Source: Olleya namhaensis (lineage in GTDB: Bacteria; Bacteroidota; Bacteroidia; Flavobacteriales; Flavobacteriaceae). Taken from it: a DNA stretch of 64,000 bases. How positions within the stretch are numbered: position 1 is the stretch's first letter; each line of letters starts with the position of its first letter. Positions 8,087 to 16,474 of the stretch are shown piece by piece. Both the position numbers and the translations under genes were made by a program. The notes beneath the pieces are model-generated. The model had not been told where the DNA came from and searched no databases. It saw nothing but the letters and a program-made list of their open reading frames with translations. The stretch lies in assembly GCF_900114005.1 (NCBI RefSeq), contig NZ_FORM01000005.1:124001-188000 (forward strand). The letters run 5' to 3'.

Positions 8087-9331
8087 ATGAAACGATTAGT
8101 TTTACTACTAACTGTCATTACCTTATCGTGCCTATCTCAAACTATACATGCGCAGGATGTACATTCTCCTTGGACCGCTAGTTTAAGTACAAATGCTATT
8201 AATAATCCATTCAGAACTTTTCCTGGAGACGAAGGACGATTTAAAACCTGGAACTGGGAAGCTGCCGGCTTTAAAGGTGGAATTTCTAGACATTTGACTG
8301 GTAAGTTATCTTTTGAAGGAACCTTAACTTTAACTGGAATTAAACAAAACTTTATTGATGTTAACGAAAAATTTTCATTAATTGCTTTAGACGGATTATT
8401 AAAGTACAACCTTAGTAATAGTTTTACGGTAAATCCATATGTTACTTTTGGTGGCGGATTAACTTGGGTAGACACACTTGGTAAATCATTTACCGTTGAT
8501 GCTGGTGTTGGTCTAAATGTATGGTTAACTTATAATTTCGGTTTAACCGGACAAACAATGTATAAACAGGCTATACAAGAATTTGGTATAAGTTACTACC
8601 AGCACTCTGTTGGTATAATTTTTAAATTTGGTGGCTCTGATAATGACAACGATGGTATTGTAAATAAGGAAGATGACTGTCCTAATATCTTTGGATTAGC
8701 AGATTTTAATGGTTGTCCAGATACTGATAAAGATGGCATTCCTGATAAAGAAGATAATTGCCCTGATACACCAGGTACACTTAATGGTTGCCCTGATAGT
8801 GACAAGGATGGCGTTCCTGATTTATATGATAATTGTCCAAACCTAGTAGGAGAAAAATCTAACAGAGGGTGTCCAATACCAGATACTGACAAGGATGGTA
8901 TTATTGACACTTTAGATAAATGTCCGCAAATTAAAGGCTCTAAAAACAATAATGGTTGTCCAGAGGAAAAACCTGAGCAAACCAAAGCAGTCATATCTAA
9001 AAAACCTGTTTTAATTTATTTTGAATTGAGTAAGGCCGAAATTGATGCTAAAAGTCAAAAAATATTAGACAATGTTGCTAAATTTATAAAGCAATCAGAT
9101 ATTAAGTCCTACGAAATTTCTGGACATACAGATAACACCTCTTCAAAGCAAACTAACTTAAAATTATCTTTGGAACGTGCCAATGCTGTTAGAGCTTATT
9201 TAGTTGCAAAAGGTGTTGCTGAAACTAAACTGAAGACCGCTGGTTTTGGTGAAGAATTTCCAATTGATAAAACCAACACAAAAGCTGGAAAGCAAAAAAA
9301 CAGACGTGTAGAAATTATTCCAATGCTTTAA
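8087..9331 (+). CDS. OmpA family outer-membrane protein with thrombospondin type-3 repeats
   Basis: A 414-residue protein. Signal peptide residues 1-23 (ends IHAQD), an N-terminal beta-barrel of about 165 residues, then about five acidic calcium-binding thrombospondin type-3 repeats (DNDNDGIVNKEDDCPN, DTDKDGIPDKEDNCP and so on, about 185-295), then an OmpA/MotB peptidoglycan-binding domain with ISGHTDNTSSKQTNLKLS and LKTAGFGEEFP (about 305-414). It probably anchors the outer membrane to the cell wall. The frame extends to an ATG at 8054, but the start at 8087 begins a normal signal peptide (MKRLVLLLTV). Confidence 0.92.
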   Translation: MKRLVLLLTVITLSCLSQTIHAQDVHSPWTASLSTNAINNPFRTFPGDEGRFKTWNWEAAGFKGGISRHLTGKLSFEGTLTLTGIKQNFIDVNEKFSLIALDGLLKYNLSNSFTVNPYVTFGGGLTWVDTLGKSFTVDAGVGLNVWLTYNFGLTGQTMYKQAIQEFGISYYQHSVGIIFKFGGSDNDNDGIVNKEDDCPNIFGLADFNGCPDTDKDGIPDKEDNCPDTPGTLNGCPDSDKDGVPDLYDNCPNLVGEKSNRGCPIPDTDKDGIIDTLDKCPQIKGSKNNNGCPEEKPEQTKAVISKKPVLIYFELSKAEIDAKSQKILDNVAKFIKQSDIKSYEISGHTDNTSSKQTNLKLSLERANAVRAYLVAKGVAETKLKTAGFGEEFPIDKTNTKAGKQKNRRVEIIPML

Positions 9332-9434
9332 AATTACAATTGAGCAACTAAAAATAACAATTGGGTTATTTGTTTTTGAATACTAGCTGTATTTATTTCA
9401 TTTTTGAAGTGTTAACCAATAAAAACATCACATT

Positions 9435-9896
9435 ATGAAGACTTTAACGACATCAAATCCAATTAGCAACAAGTTAGTATCAACTCTTTTTTTATTTGTA
9501 TTAAGCATCACTTTTGCTTTTGGACAAACAAAAACAGTGGTAACCGAAGGTAAAAATATAACCATAACCGTAAAGAATGTAAAAAACAATACGGGACAAG
9601 TTATGGTTGCATTACATACTGCAGACACATGGATGAAAGGACAAGGCCTACAGAATATCAATAGTAAAATTGAAAATAACCAAGTCTCAATTACGTTTAA
9701 AAATGTAACTCCTGGTACGTATGCTATTATGGTATTACATGACGAAAATACCAATAACCGTATGGATTTTGACAATGGGATGCCAACAGAAAACTACGGA
9801 ATGTCAAACAATCCGATGAGTTATGGACCGCCTCAATTTTCAGAATCTAAATTTGAAATAAACACAGAAGACCTAGAGTTTAATATTAGGTTCTAA
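9435..9896 (+). CDS. Secreted DUF2141 domain protein
   Basis: One hundred and fifty-three residues with a long signal peptide ending at about 31 (ITFAFGQ). The remainder matches the DUF2141 pattern: a beta-sandwich with KNNTGQVMVALH, a central FKNVTPGTYAIMVLHDENTNNRMD block and GMPTENYGMSNN. The HDENxNxxMD segment is the family hallmark. Members are exported in Bacteroidota and have no established function. It has its own downstream terminator and stands alone between the OmpA gene and the hybrid kinase. Confidence 0.88.
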   Translation: MKTLTTSNPISNKLVSTLFLFVLSITFAFGQTKTVVTEGKNITITVKNVKNNTGQVMVALHTADTWMKGQGLQNINSKIENNQVSITFKNVTPGTYAIMVLHDENTNNRMDFDNGMPTENYGMSNNPMSYGPPQFSESKFEINTEDLEFNIRF

Positions 9897-9910
9897 CAGA
9901 CTAAAAAACT

Positions 9911-9950
9911 AGAATAGAAAAAGCCACTTTACAGTGGCTTTTTCTATTCT
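9911..9950 (+). terminator. Bidirectional terminator between DUF2141 gene and hybrid kinase
   Basis: Perfect 18-base stem AGAATAGAAAAAGCCACT / AGTGGCTTTTTCTATTCT with a four-base loop; the A/T-rich arms serve transcripts from both sides. Confidence 0.85.
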
Positions 9951-9987
9951 AAACGTTACATTTTAAGTTCTAAATGCTAATTAAAAA

Positions 9988-12282
9988 TTAAGCAGTCCTT
10001 TTCTGAGTTGAATTACTAGCACTCAAAATATTTTTAATAATGGTCCGTTTAAAATAATCTAAATCGTATGGCTTAACAATAATATCATTCATACCAGATT
10101 CAAAAACAAGCACACGCTCCTCCTCTATCTCAACCGCTGTAAGCGCTATAATTGGAACTGTCTTATTAAAAAGACGTATTTCTCTTGTGGCATCTATTCC
10201 GTTTTTTACTGGCATATTAATATCCATTAAAATTAAATCGTAAGTATTCTCCTTTACTTTAGCTATTGCTTCATCTCCGTTTTCGGCAATATCACATTGT
10301 ACATTACTAATCTTAAGTATTTTTTTAGTGACAATCTGATTAATACGATTGTCTTCCACAATAAGAATTCGTTTGTTATTTAATAGTTTGAGATCAATTA
10401 TAGGCGCTATCATTTCTTGCTCTTGTGCTACTTCTATTTTAAGAGGCAATGTAAATTTAAAAGTGCAGCCTTTTCCTAAGTCACTTTCTACTACTATTTC
10501 ACTTCCAGCTTGTTCTAATAATTTTTTAACAATAGGCAATCCCAAACCTGTCCCTTGGTAAGAATTTGGTATGGCATTAACTTGTGAAAATTCATCAAAA
10601 ATAGAACTCAGTTTAGACGCTTCAATCCCTGGACCTGTATCTTTAATAATAAACTCGACCTCAACAACAGTATCTGTTTTAGCCTTAGCATTAACAATAA
10701 CGTCAATAACGCCGCGTTCTGTAAATTTACAAGCATTACCTACCAAATTCATTAATACTTGTGACAGTCTTATTAAATTACCTTTTAATAGAGGAGGGAC
10801 TTCTTCGCTAACCTGAATATTAATCTCGTTATTATGTTGCAAACGGATATATTCAAATGAAGAGACAATGATGCTTATTTGATCTTTTAAATTGAAAGTA
10901 GATTCTTCTTTTGTGAAAAATTTATTTTCAATTTTATTAAACTGAAGCAAATCATTAATCAATGCCAATAAGTAATTAGCCGAAAACTTAAGTGTCTTCA
11001 AATCTTCTTTATGGCCATTAAGTGCTTTATCTTCTAACAAGATAGAACTTATCCCTACCACACCATACAAAGGTGTTCTTAACTCATGACTAATAGTTGC
11101 AAAAAACTTTTCTTTAGATTTAGCTAAGTATTCACTTTCCTCTTTAGCCACAAGATATTGACTATTTTTCAATTTTAAATCTTTTACTAAAACCTGTCTT
11201 TTCTCGCTTGATAAATAACTTATTACCAAAATAATAAGCAATAAGAAAATAATTAAAAAGACAATAAAAAGCAATCCATTTTTTTGCTCTGCCTTTTGCT
11301 CTAATAATTGCTTTTCTAACTCTTTAGATTTAATTTGTTCTTTATAACGTTCTACATTTAATTCTGCAGTAACCGCTTCAATTATATTATTTTCGACATC
11401 TTTTTCTTTCTTATCATCATAAAGACTTAAAAGCTTATCCACTTCATAAATTCCTTTATAATCCTTTTTGACTTCTAAAGCCTTTCTATAACCTTCGTAA
11501 CCTTCAATCAAGGCGTCAACAAACTCAGTACCTTCACAAATTCTGATGGTCTCTTTAAACTTTAATATGGCTTCATCGGGTTTGTTTAATAATAGTAACA
11601 TTTGACCCTGATTATGTATATGACTTGATAAATAATGCGGTGGATTACCCAAATCATTTAAATAACGCTCTGTTTCTTTAATGTAAAAACTACTATTAAC
11701 GGGATCTTCTATTTCATTATAAATTCTAGCGACATTATGATGTATTACAAATAGACGCGTGGTGTCCTTTAAGCGTTTTGCTATTCCAATACTTTCAATA
11801 TATTTATCAGCAGCTTTTTTTTTGTAATCTGTAAAATAATAAACATTAGCCAAATTATTTATAAATCTTAAAAGCACCGTACTGTCATTAGATACTTTAG
11901 CCTCTTCAAAAGATTTTAAAAATAAGACCTTGGCCCGAGCAGTATCCTTTATACGCAACATTGTGTTACCAATAACGGTTCTTAAATCATGAAGATATTT
12001 AGTACTATCAGTTTTTTTTGCTAGGTAAAGTGCGGTATCCGAATAAATTAAACTTGGCGCATAACTAGATTTATAATGCTCTTCTGTCATCCATGCAATA
12101 GTAGCTTCCACATGCTTAATTATCTCTGCGTTTGTTGAGTCTTTTGATATTTTAGGCAGGGATTCATTAATAGCCGTATAAGACGTTAAATCAGGTCCTA
12201 TATTAGGTATTTCACTTTGAGAACGTCCGGAAATACTATAGAAAAAAATTAGAAAAAATAGGGTTTTGGTTAAGTTAGTCAT
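9988..12282 (-). CDS. Hybrid sensor histidine kinase / response regulator with TPR sensor region
   Basis: A 764-residue protein: signal peptide (1-22), a helical TPR-like periplasmic sensor region (about 30-330), one membrane helix (about 336-357), a coiled linker, then a histidine kinase. Phosphoacceptor H399 lies in ATISHELRTPLYG; the N box is LMNLVGNACKFTERG, G1 DTGPGIE and G2 GTGLGLPIVKK. A C-terminal receiver domain has phosphoacceptor D687 in LILMDINMPVKNG and a conserved lysine in IIVKPYD. No DNA-binding output is attached, so the phosphate probably passes to another protein or acts in a phosphorelay. The divergent neighbour is a BLUF photoreceptor gene; a functional link is possible but only by position. 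Confidence 0.92.
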   Translation of the reverse strand: MTNLTKTLFFLIFFYSISGRSQSEIPNIGPDLTSYTAINESLPKISKDSTNAEIIKHVEATIAWMTEEHYKSSYAPSLIYSDTALYLAKKTDSTKYLHDLRTVIGNTMLRIKDTARAKVLFLKSFEEAKVSNDSTVLLRFINNLANVYYFTDYKKKAADKYIESIGIAKRLKDTTRLFVIHHNVARIYNEIEDPVNSSFYIKETERYLNDLGNPPHYLSSHIHNQGQMLLLLNKPDEAILKFKETIRICEGTEFVDALIEGYEGYRKALEVKKDYKGIYEVDKLLSLYDDKKEKDVENNIIEAVTAELNVERYKEQIKSKELEKQLLEQKAEQKNGLLFIVFLIIFLLLIILVISYLSSEKRQVLVKDLKLKNSQYLVAKEESEYLAKSKEKFFATISHELRTPLYGVVGISSILLEDKALNGHKEDLKTLKFSANYLLALINDLLQFNKIENKFFTKEESTFNLKDQISIIVSSFEYIRLQHNNEINIQVSEEVPPLLKGNLIRLSQVLMNLVGNACKFTERGVIDVIVNAKAKTDTVVEVEFIIKDTGPGIEASKLSSIFDEFSQVNAIPNSYQGTGLGLPIVKKLLEQAGSEIVVESDLGKGCTFKFTLPLKIEVAQEQEMIAPIIDLKLLNNKRILIVEDNRINQIVTKKILKISNVQCDIAENGDEAIAKVKENTYDLILMDINMPVKNGIDATREIRLFNKTVPIIALTAVEIEEERVLVFESGMNDIIVKPYDLDYFKRTIIKNILSASNSTQKRTA

Positions 12283-12660
12283 AAAAAAGAAATGGATTTA
12301 GGGACTTTAATATAATACTTTTAAAATTATTCCTCAAATTATTCGCTCAAAAACACATCGGCAAGTTTCTATATTACAACAAATTACATGGATTTATTTA
12401 AGCCAAAAACTAGAAGACAAATAGCACTTTACTTACAAATTAAAGGATGCTTTTTTAAAATAAAAAGTGTCGCAAAAAAGATAAGTTATCAAACACTTTA
12501 TAGTGGTTTAATGTAATTATAAAAAGATACTTTTAGCACCTCTAAAAAACAAAACCAACTAACCCTCTGCAACATAGATTGTAATTGTACTACTAATTTG
12601 TTTGAAATTGTCAATATTTCTATTAACTTAGTGATAGCTATTGCCAAATCAACCCAACCT
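12283..12660. other. 378-bp divergent intergenic region, no gene seen
   Basis: AT-rich sequence between the hybrid kinase and the BLUF gene. It must contain two divergent promoters, but no perfect TAnnTTTG element was found for either gene. The BLUF reading frame extends back to a TTG at 12598; the family N-terminus starts later. Confidence 0.5.
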
Positions 12661-13077
12661 ATGAAATATCGCCGAATTATTTACACCAGTCACGCTACAA
12701 AACATTTTAATAAACGTAATTTATTAGACCTATTGCACGACTCCAGAGCTTTTAATGAAATGGATGGTATTAGTGGCGTTTTAATACATAAAGAAGGTTT
12801 GTTTTTGCAAGTTATTGAAGGCGAATCTTTATTTCTTGATGATTTATTAGAACGATTAAAAAGAGATCCTAGACACGACGATGTTACAATTATAGATGAC
12901 CAACCTACGGATACCAAGCTTTTTCCTAAATGGAGCATGGGATGTGCAGATTTTGATGATCCATCATTGAGTTTAATACCAGGAATCCGAACAGACATTA
13001 GTAACCCAAAAGTTATAGACGATTTAATTAAACGACTACCCGAAATAGCAACGCTATTAGCAGAAAACATAGAATAA
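12661..13077 (+). CDS. BLUF-domain blue-light photoreceptor (stand-alone)
   Basis: A 138-residue protein consisting almost entirely of a FAD-binding BLUF domain. Key residues align with AppA at a constant offset of 13: Y8 (AppA Y21), N32 (N45), Q50 in GLFLQVIEG (Q63), W91 and M93 in FPKWSMG (W104 and M106). The photocycle tyrosine and glutamine are therefore intact. ATG at 12661 gives the standard MKYRRIIYTS start; an upstream TTG at 12598 would add 21 unusual residues. No output domain is fused, so it must signal through a partner. Short BLUF proteins elsewhere regulate motility, biofilm or transcription factors. Confidence 0.93.
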   Translation: MKYRRIIYTSHATKHFNKRNLLDLLHDSRAFNEMDGISGVLIHKEGLFLQVIEGESLFLDDLLERLKRDPRHDDVTIIDDQPTDTKLFPKWSMGCADFDDPSLSLIPGIRTDISNPKVIDDLIKRLPEIATLLAENIE

Positions 13078-13106
13078 TATCCTAAGGCAATTCTAATTAA
13101 AACACA

Positions 13107-13781
13107 TTAAAGCGTGTAAATAGAAGTTACAATAACACCTTTACCATCCGTAACTTTTACTGATAGGACTTGCTCTTTAGCTTTTATTTGTAAATTAAAC
13201 GGAGCAGCTAAAAGATCTACACCACTTTTCTTTTTTAATCTAATACCTTGACCTGAAATAATATCTTTATTAGGCGTAAAATCATCTTCTGGAAGATGTT
13301 CTGTTAAAACAACGTATTTAAACCCCTTTAACTTAGGGACAATATTCGATATTTCTGTATTTGACAAATGTTGCAACACCTGTCTTAATATTATACAGTC
13401 GGCAGCTGGTAATTGGTCCACTGCAGCATCCAAACACTTAAATTCTAAGTGTGGTGCTTTAAAATTAGTTTTATTAAACGCAATAAGGTCAGACACAATA
13501 TCTACTGCAACATATTTGCTGGTGTAATTAACCAATGCTTTACCAATATTAAAATCGCCACAACCCATATCACAAACTTCAATTGGCGATTTAAATGATT
13601 TTAAAAAATCTATTAAAATAGTAATATATGGTTTTACTAAATCCGGATTATGCGACCCATCTCCCGAGTAGAAATCTGACGTATTACCTCCCCAAAGTTT
13701 CATAGCATATACCTGCTCCATAGCAGCCTTAGTTGGCCACGGTGTTTTTATTACTTTAGTTTTATTAGCATTTGTCTTCAT
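13107..13781 (-). CDS. Class I SAM-dependent methyltransferase
   Basis: Two hundred and twenty-four residues. Motif I of the Rossmann methyltransferase fold is EVCDMGCGDFNIG (about 68-80), followed by an acidic motif II (YVAVDIVSD) and a motif resembling CIILRQVLQHLSN. The N-terminal segment (KLWGGNTSDFYSGDGSH) is conserved among small methyltransferases of unknown substrate. It would bind S-adenosylmethionine in the cytoplasm. The gene stands alone and nothing nearby reveals a substrate. Confidence 0.85.
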   Translation of the reverse strand: MKTNANKTKVIKTPWPTKAAMEQVYAMKLWGGNTSDFYSGDGSHNPDLVKPYITILIDFLKSFKSPIEVCDMGCGDFNIGKALVNYTSKYVAVDIVSDLIAFNKTNFKAPHLEFKCLDAAVDQLPAADCIILRQVLQHLSNTEISNIVPKLKGFKYVVLTEHLPEDDFTPNKDIISGQGIRLKKKSGVDLLAAPFNLQIKAKEQVLSVKVTDGKGVIVTSIYTL

Positions 13782-13862
13782 TAATTACTTTTTACTTTAC
13801 ACTTTAGATTTAGCAAACCTACAAATTATAAGTAATACTTAAGGTTACATAAAATAAGGCAT

Positions 13863-13890
13863 AAAAAAAGAGCAACCTAAGTTGCTCTTT
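13863..13890 (-). terminator. Terminator of the dps gene
   Basis: On the minus strand, AGAGCAAC / GTTGCTCT hairpin followed by seven T bases, 23 bases after the dps stop codon. Confidence 0.8.
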
Positions 13891-13912
13891 AAATTTATAT
13901 AATTTGCGCTAA

Positions 13913-14392
13913 TTATAGGCTTTTTCCTAACCAAGCATTCATCATCCAAATTGTTTTTTCTTGCTCAGAGATAAAATCACTAATCATAGAATTTGTTCCT
14001 TCATCATTAGCATCTCCTGCTGCATTTAAAATGCTACGTTCTAATTTTAATAATTCTGTTAAAGACGTTACAATTAATGCTACAGCCTCATCATCTTTAG
14101 ACACACTATGTCCAACAGGTACTTTTGCAGACTTAATATAATCATCAAATGTATGTAATGGTGTTTCACCTAAAGTTAAAACACGCTCTGCAATTAAATC
14201 AACTTTTAAATTTGCATCCGTGTACAATTCTTCAAACTTAACATGTAAATCAAAAAAGTTTTTACCTCTAATATTCCAATGGATACCTCTTAAATTCTGG
14301 TAATATATCTGAAAATTAGCCAATAACTGATTTAACTGCCCTGCCAATTCTTTTGTTTTTTCTGTATCTAATCCTAGAGTATTTAATGTCAT
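13913..14392 (-). CDS. dps: Dps family DNA-protecting ferritin
   Basis: One hundred and fifty-nine residues, the usual length for Dps. The intersubunit ferroxidase ligands are recognisable: H38 (GIHWNIRG), H50, D65 and E69 correspond to E. coli H51, H63, D78 and E82, with E54 in place of D67. Dps dodecamers oxidise and store iron using hydrogen peroxide and bind DNA during starvation and oxidative stress. The N-terminal tail is short and not lysine-rich, so DNA binding may be weak. It is divergent from an oxyR gene; the 103-bp gap holds an OxyR-type palindrome, which strongly suggests peroxide-dependent control. Confidence 0.95.
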   Translation of the reverse strand: MTLNTLGLDTEKTKELAGQLNQLLANFQIYYQNLRGIHWNIRGKNFFDLHVKFEELYTDANLKVDLIAERVLTLGETPLHTFDDYIKSAKVPVGHSVSKDDEAVALIVTSLTELLKLERSILNAAGDANDEGTNSMISDFISEQEKTIWMMNAWLGKSL

Positions 14393-14415
14393 AATCCTAT
14401 GTTTTATTTGTTAAT

Positions 14416-14423
14416 CAAATTTA
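14416..14423 (-). promoter_or_regulatory. -7 promoter element of dps
   Basis: Minus strand TAAATTTG matches TAnnTTTG, about 24 bases before the dps ATG. No good -33 element is apparent, as expected for an activator-dependent promoter. Confidence 0.55.
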
Positions 14424-14476
14424 CGATTAAATAATGCCTTTTAAATATAAGTTTTATTGATAGATGTTATATTTTT

Positions 14477-14491
14477 ATAGTCTTAAACTAT
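14477..14491. promoter_or_regulatory. Probable OxyR binding site between dps and oxyR
   Basis: ATAG-N7-CTAT, embedded in the longer inverted repeat TTATAGT-N5-ACTATAA (14475-14493). The OxyR consensus dimer site is ATAGntnnnanCTAT, so spacing and arms match. It ends five bases before the oxyR start codon and lies about 65-75 bases upstream of the predicted dps transcription start, a position compatible with repressing oxyR and activating dps. A second adjacent ATAG-N7-CTAT site was not found. Confidence 0.65.
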
Positions 14492-14495
14492 AAGC

Positions 14496-15434
14496 ATGAC
14501 TATAACACAATTATCATATGTTTTGGCTGTCGCAGAAAACCAAAATTTTACTAAAGCTGCTCAAAAGTGTTTTGTAACACAACCCACTTTAAGCATGCAA
14601 ATTCAAAAATTAGAAGACCAATTGGATGTTTTAATTTTTGATAGAAGTAAAAAACCTATTGAACTGACTGAAGTTGGTAAAAAGATAGTTACTCAGGCTA
14701 GAAATATTGTTAATGAGTCTTATAGAATACAAGATATTGTTGATCAAGAAAAAGGGTTTATTGGAGGTGAATTTAAATTAGGTATCATCCCAACGGTTAT
14801 GCCAACCTTATTACCTATGTTTTTAAACAACTTTGTTAAAAAATACCCTAAGGTTAAACTGAAAATTGAAGAGTTAACTACAGAAGAAATCATTACACGT
14901 ATAAACGATGGGCATTTAGATGCGGCTATTGCTGCAACACCTTTAGAAAATGACACGATTAAAGAGCGTGTTTTATATTTTGAACCATTTGTAGCTTACG
15001 TCCCGCAGAATCATAGATTACGAGATAAGAAAACGTTAGAAACTTCGGATTTAGAGATTGAAGATATGCTATTGCTAGAAGATGGACATTGTTTTAGAGA
15101 CGGTGTAATTAACTTATGTAAAGCATTTAAGAGCCATAACGACGATAAGTTTCAATTAGAAAGCGGAAGTATTGAAACCTTAGTCAAACTATCTAACGAA
15201 GGCTTAGGGATGACTTTAATGCCATATTTACATACTTTGGATTTAAATGAAAAGGACAAAAAGAATCTACATTATTTCTCAGAACCTTCTCCTGCAAGAG
15301 AAGTTAGTTTAATATACCATAAAAGCGAGCTTAAAATGCAAATTATAGAAGCTATGCAAGACGTAATCTCTGGTGTAATTAGAGGTGCTATTGCGTTTCA
15401 GAATGTGCAAATTATTAGCCCTATTTCAAAATAA
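14496..15434 (+). CDS. oxyR: Hydrogen peroxide-sensing LysR regulator OxyR
   Basis: A 312-residue LysR-type regulator: winged helix-turn-helix at 1-60 (NFTKAAQKCFVTQPTLSMQ), linker helix, and a periplasmic-binding-like effector domain. The peroxide-sensing pair is conserved in exact position: C199 in LLEDGHCFRDG and C208 in INLCKAF, the same numbers and spacing as the disulfide pair of E. coli OxyR. On oxidation it should activate antioxidant genes. It is divergent from dps, and an OxyR-type palindrome overlaps its start region, implying autoregulation. Among LysR proteins, the two cysteines make the OxyR call strong. Confidence 0.94.
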   Translation: MTITQLSYVLAVAENQNFTKAAQKCFVTQPTLSMQIQKLEDQLDVLIFDRSKKPIELTEVGKKIVTQARNIVNESYRIQDIVDQEKGFIGGEFKLGIIPTVMPTLLPMFLNNFVKKYPKVKLKIEELTTEEIITRINDGHLDAAIAATPLENDTIKERVLYFEPFVAYVPQNHRLRDKKTLETSDLEIEDMLLLEDGHCFRDGVINLCKAFKSHNDDKFQLESGSIETLVKLSNEGLGMTLMPYLHTLDLNEKDKKNLHYFSEPSPAREVSLIYHKSELKMQIIEAMQDVISGVIRGAIAFQNVQIISPISK

Positions 15435-15450
15435 AATCAAGTTATAAAAT

Positions 15451-15482
15451 AAAAAAAAGCGACCTAATGGTCGCTTTTTTTT
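15451..15482 (+). terminator. Terminator between oxyR and the minus-strand barrel-protein gene
   Basis: Hairpin AAAGCGACC-TAAT-GGTCGCTTT with flanking A and T runs; can serve both convergent transcripts. Confidence 0.85.
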
Positions 15483-15487
15483 ATGCC

Positions 15488-16474
15488 TTAAAGTGCAAAA
15501 TTAACATAAACAGACAAACGTTGTTTGGACTTTACATTATTACCAAATAGTTTTTGACTAACCGGTAACGTATAACTAGCTCCAAAAATAAATTTATCAA
15601 TAGCTAATTCTGATCCCAAACTAGCATTTAAGATGTTTCCATCGGTATCGCTTAAGGTTTCACCGTATTGTGTAATACTATCATAAACATCTCCTGATAA
15701 TCCAACAAAAGGCATAATGTTCATTTTTTCTTTAGGTATAGCCGTAAAAAAATTAACTGCATAACTAAACTGATTCCCAAATTGATATTCGTTTTTATTC
15801 TCTCCTTTTAAATAATAACTTAGTAAGGTATTGACTCCAAATTTGTCACTCCCGTAGTTATATCCTAAAGAAAACACACCATCTACACTTCCAGTTCCTA
15901 CCTGAAAACCCGGATTAATATTATCTGCCAAGCGTTGCTCAAATTGTCCAGTTGGCAATTTAATACCTAGTCCAAATTGCAGACTATGACCTGTTGGTTC
16001 TTTCGTGTTATTAAAATCAACCACGTCATCAGATTTCTTTTTATAAAAAACATGTTTATACCAACCAATAACGCTAGCATCTCCTAGCCCATTTAAATTT
16101 TCAGTAACGCCATTAAAATCTCGTGTTAGATCTTGATATGGTAAACTTCCTGTAACATAAAACGAGTCGTTTATTGGAATCTGAGCCCAAAGTTGATACG
16201 TATTAAATGTTTCTTTACTTATTGGCGAATTCTCGAAAATTCCGTTTCTAGATTCAAAATTTTGATAGATATAACGTACACCTACAAAATTAGCATTGCT
16301 TAAGGTTCCAAAACCAAAACTACCACTACTTGTGGAGCAACCACACAAGTCGCATAACACCTTAAAGGGTTCATGTCTTGTACATGGGTTTGCATGATTA
16401 TGAGCTTCCGCTTTAGCGAAACCAACCATTAATACTGCGATAATTATATATTTAATATTCTGCAAAACGTTCAT
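15488..16474 (-). CDS. Predicted outer-membrane barrel protein, last gene of MbnP/MbnH-like operon
   Basis: Three hundred and twenty-eight residues with a signal peptide (1-24, ends KAEAHNHAN) and a cysteine-bearing segment CTRHEPFKVLCDLCGCS at about 31-47, then alternating beta-strand sequence typical of the transporter-like outer-membrane barrel family (YQLWAQIPINDSFYVTGSLPY is of this kind). The cysteines and neighbouring histidines near the N-terminus could hold a metal ion. Its ATG overlaps the end of the upstream diheme enzyme gene by 23 bases, so the two are translationally coupled. It probably works with the MbnP-like lipoprotein in handling copper, by context only. Confidence 0.8.
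   Translation of the reverse strand: MNVLQNIKYIIIAVLMVGFAKAEAHNHANPCTRHEPFKVLCDLCGCSTSSGSFGFGTLSNANFVGVRYIYQNFESRNGIFENSPISKETFNTYQLWAQIPINDSFYVTGSLPYQDLTRDFNGVTENLNGLGDASVIGWYKHVFYKKKSDDVVDFNNTKEPTGHSLQFGLGIKLPTGQFEQRLADNINPGFQVGTGSVDGVFSLGYNYGSDKFGVNTLLSYYLKGENKNEYQFGNQFSYAVNFFTAIPKEKMNIMPFVGLSGDVYDSITQYGETLSDTDGNILNASLGSELAIDKFIFGASYTLPVSQKLFGNNVKSKQRLSVYVNFAL

Noticed and set aside
8596-8994. Minus-strand frame with repeated SLSVSGQPL
   Set aside because: Antisense shadow of the thrombospondin type-3 repeats of the OmpA protein.
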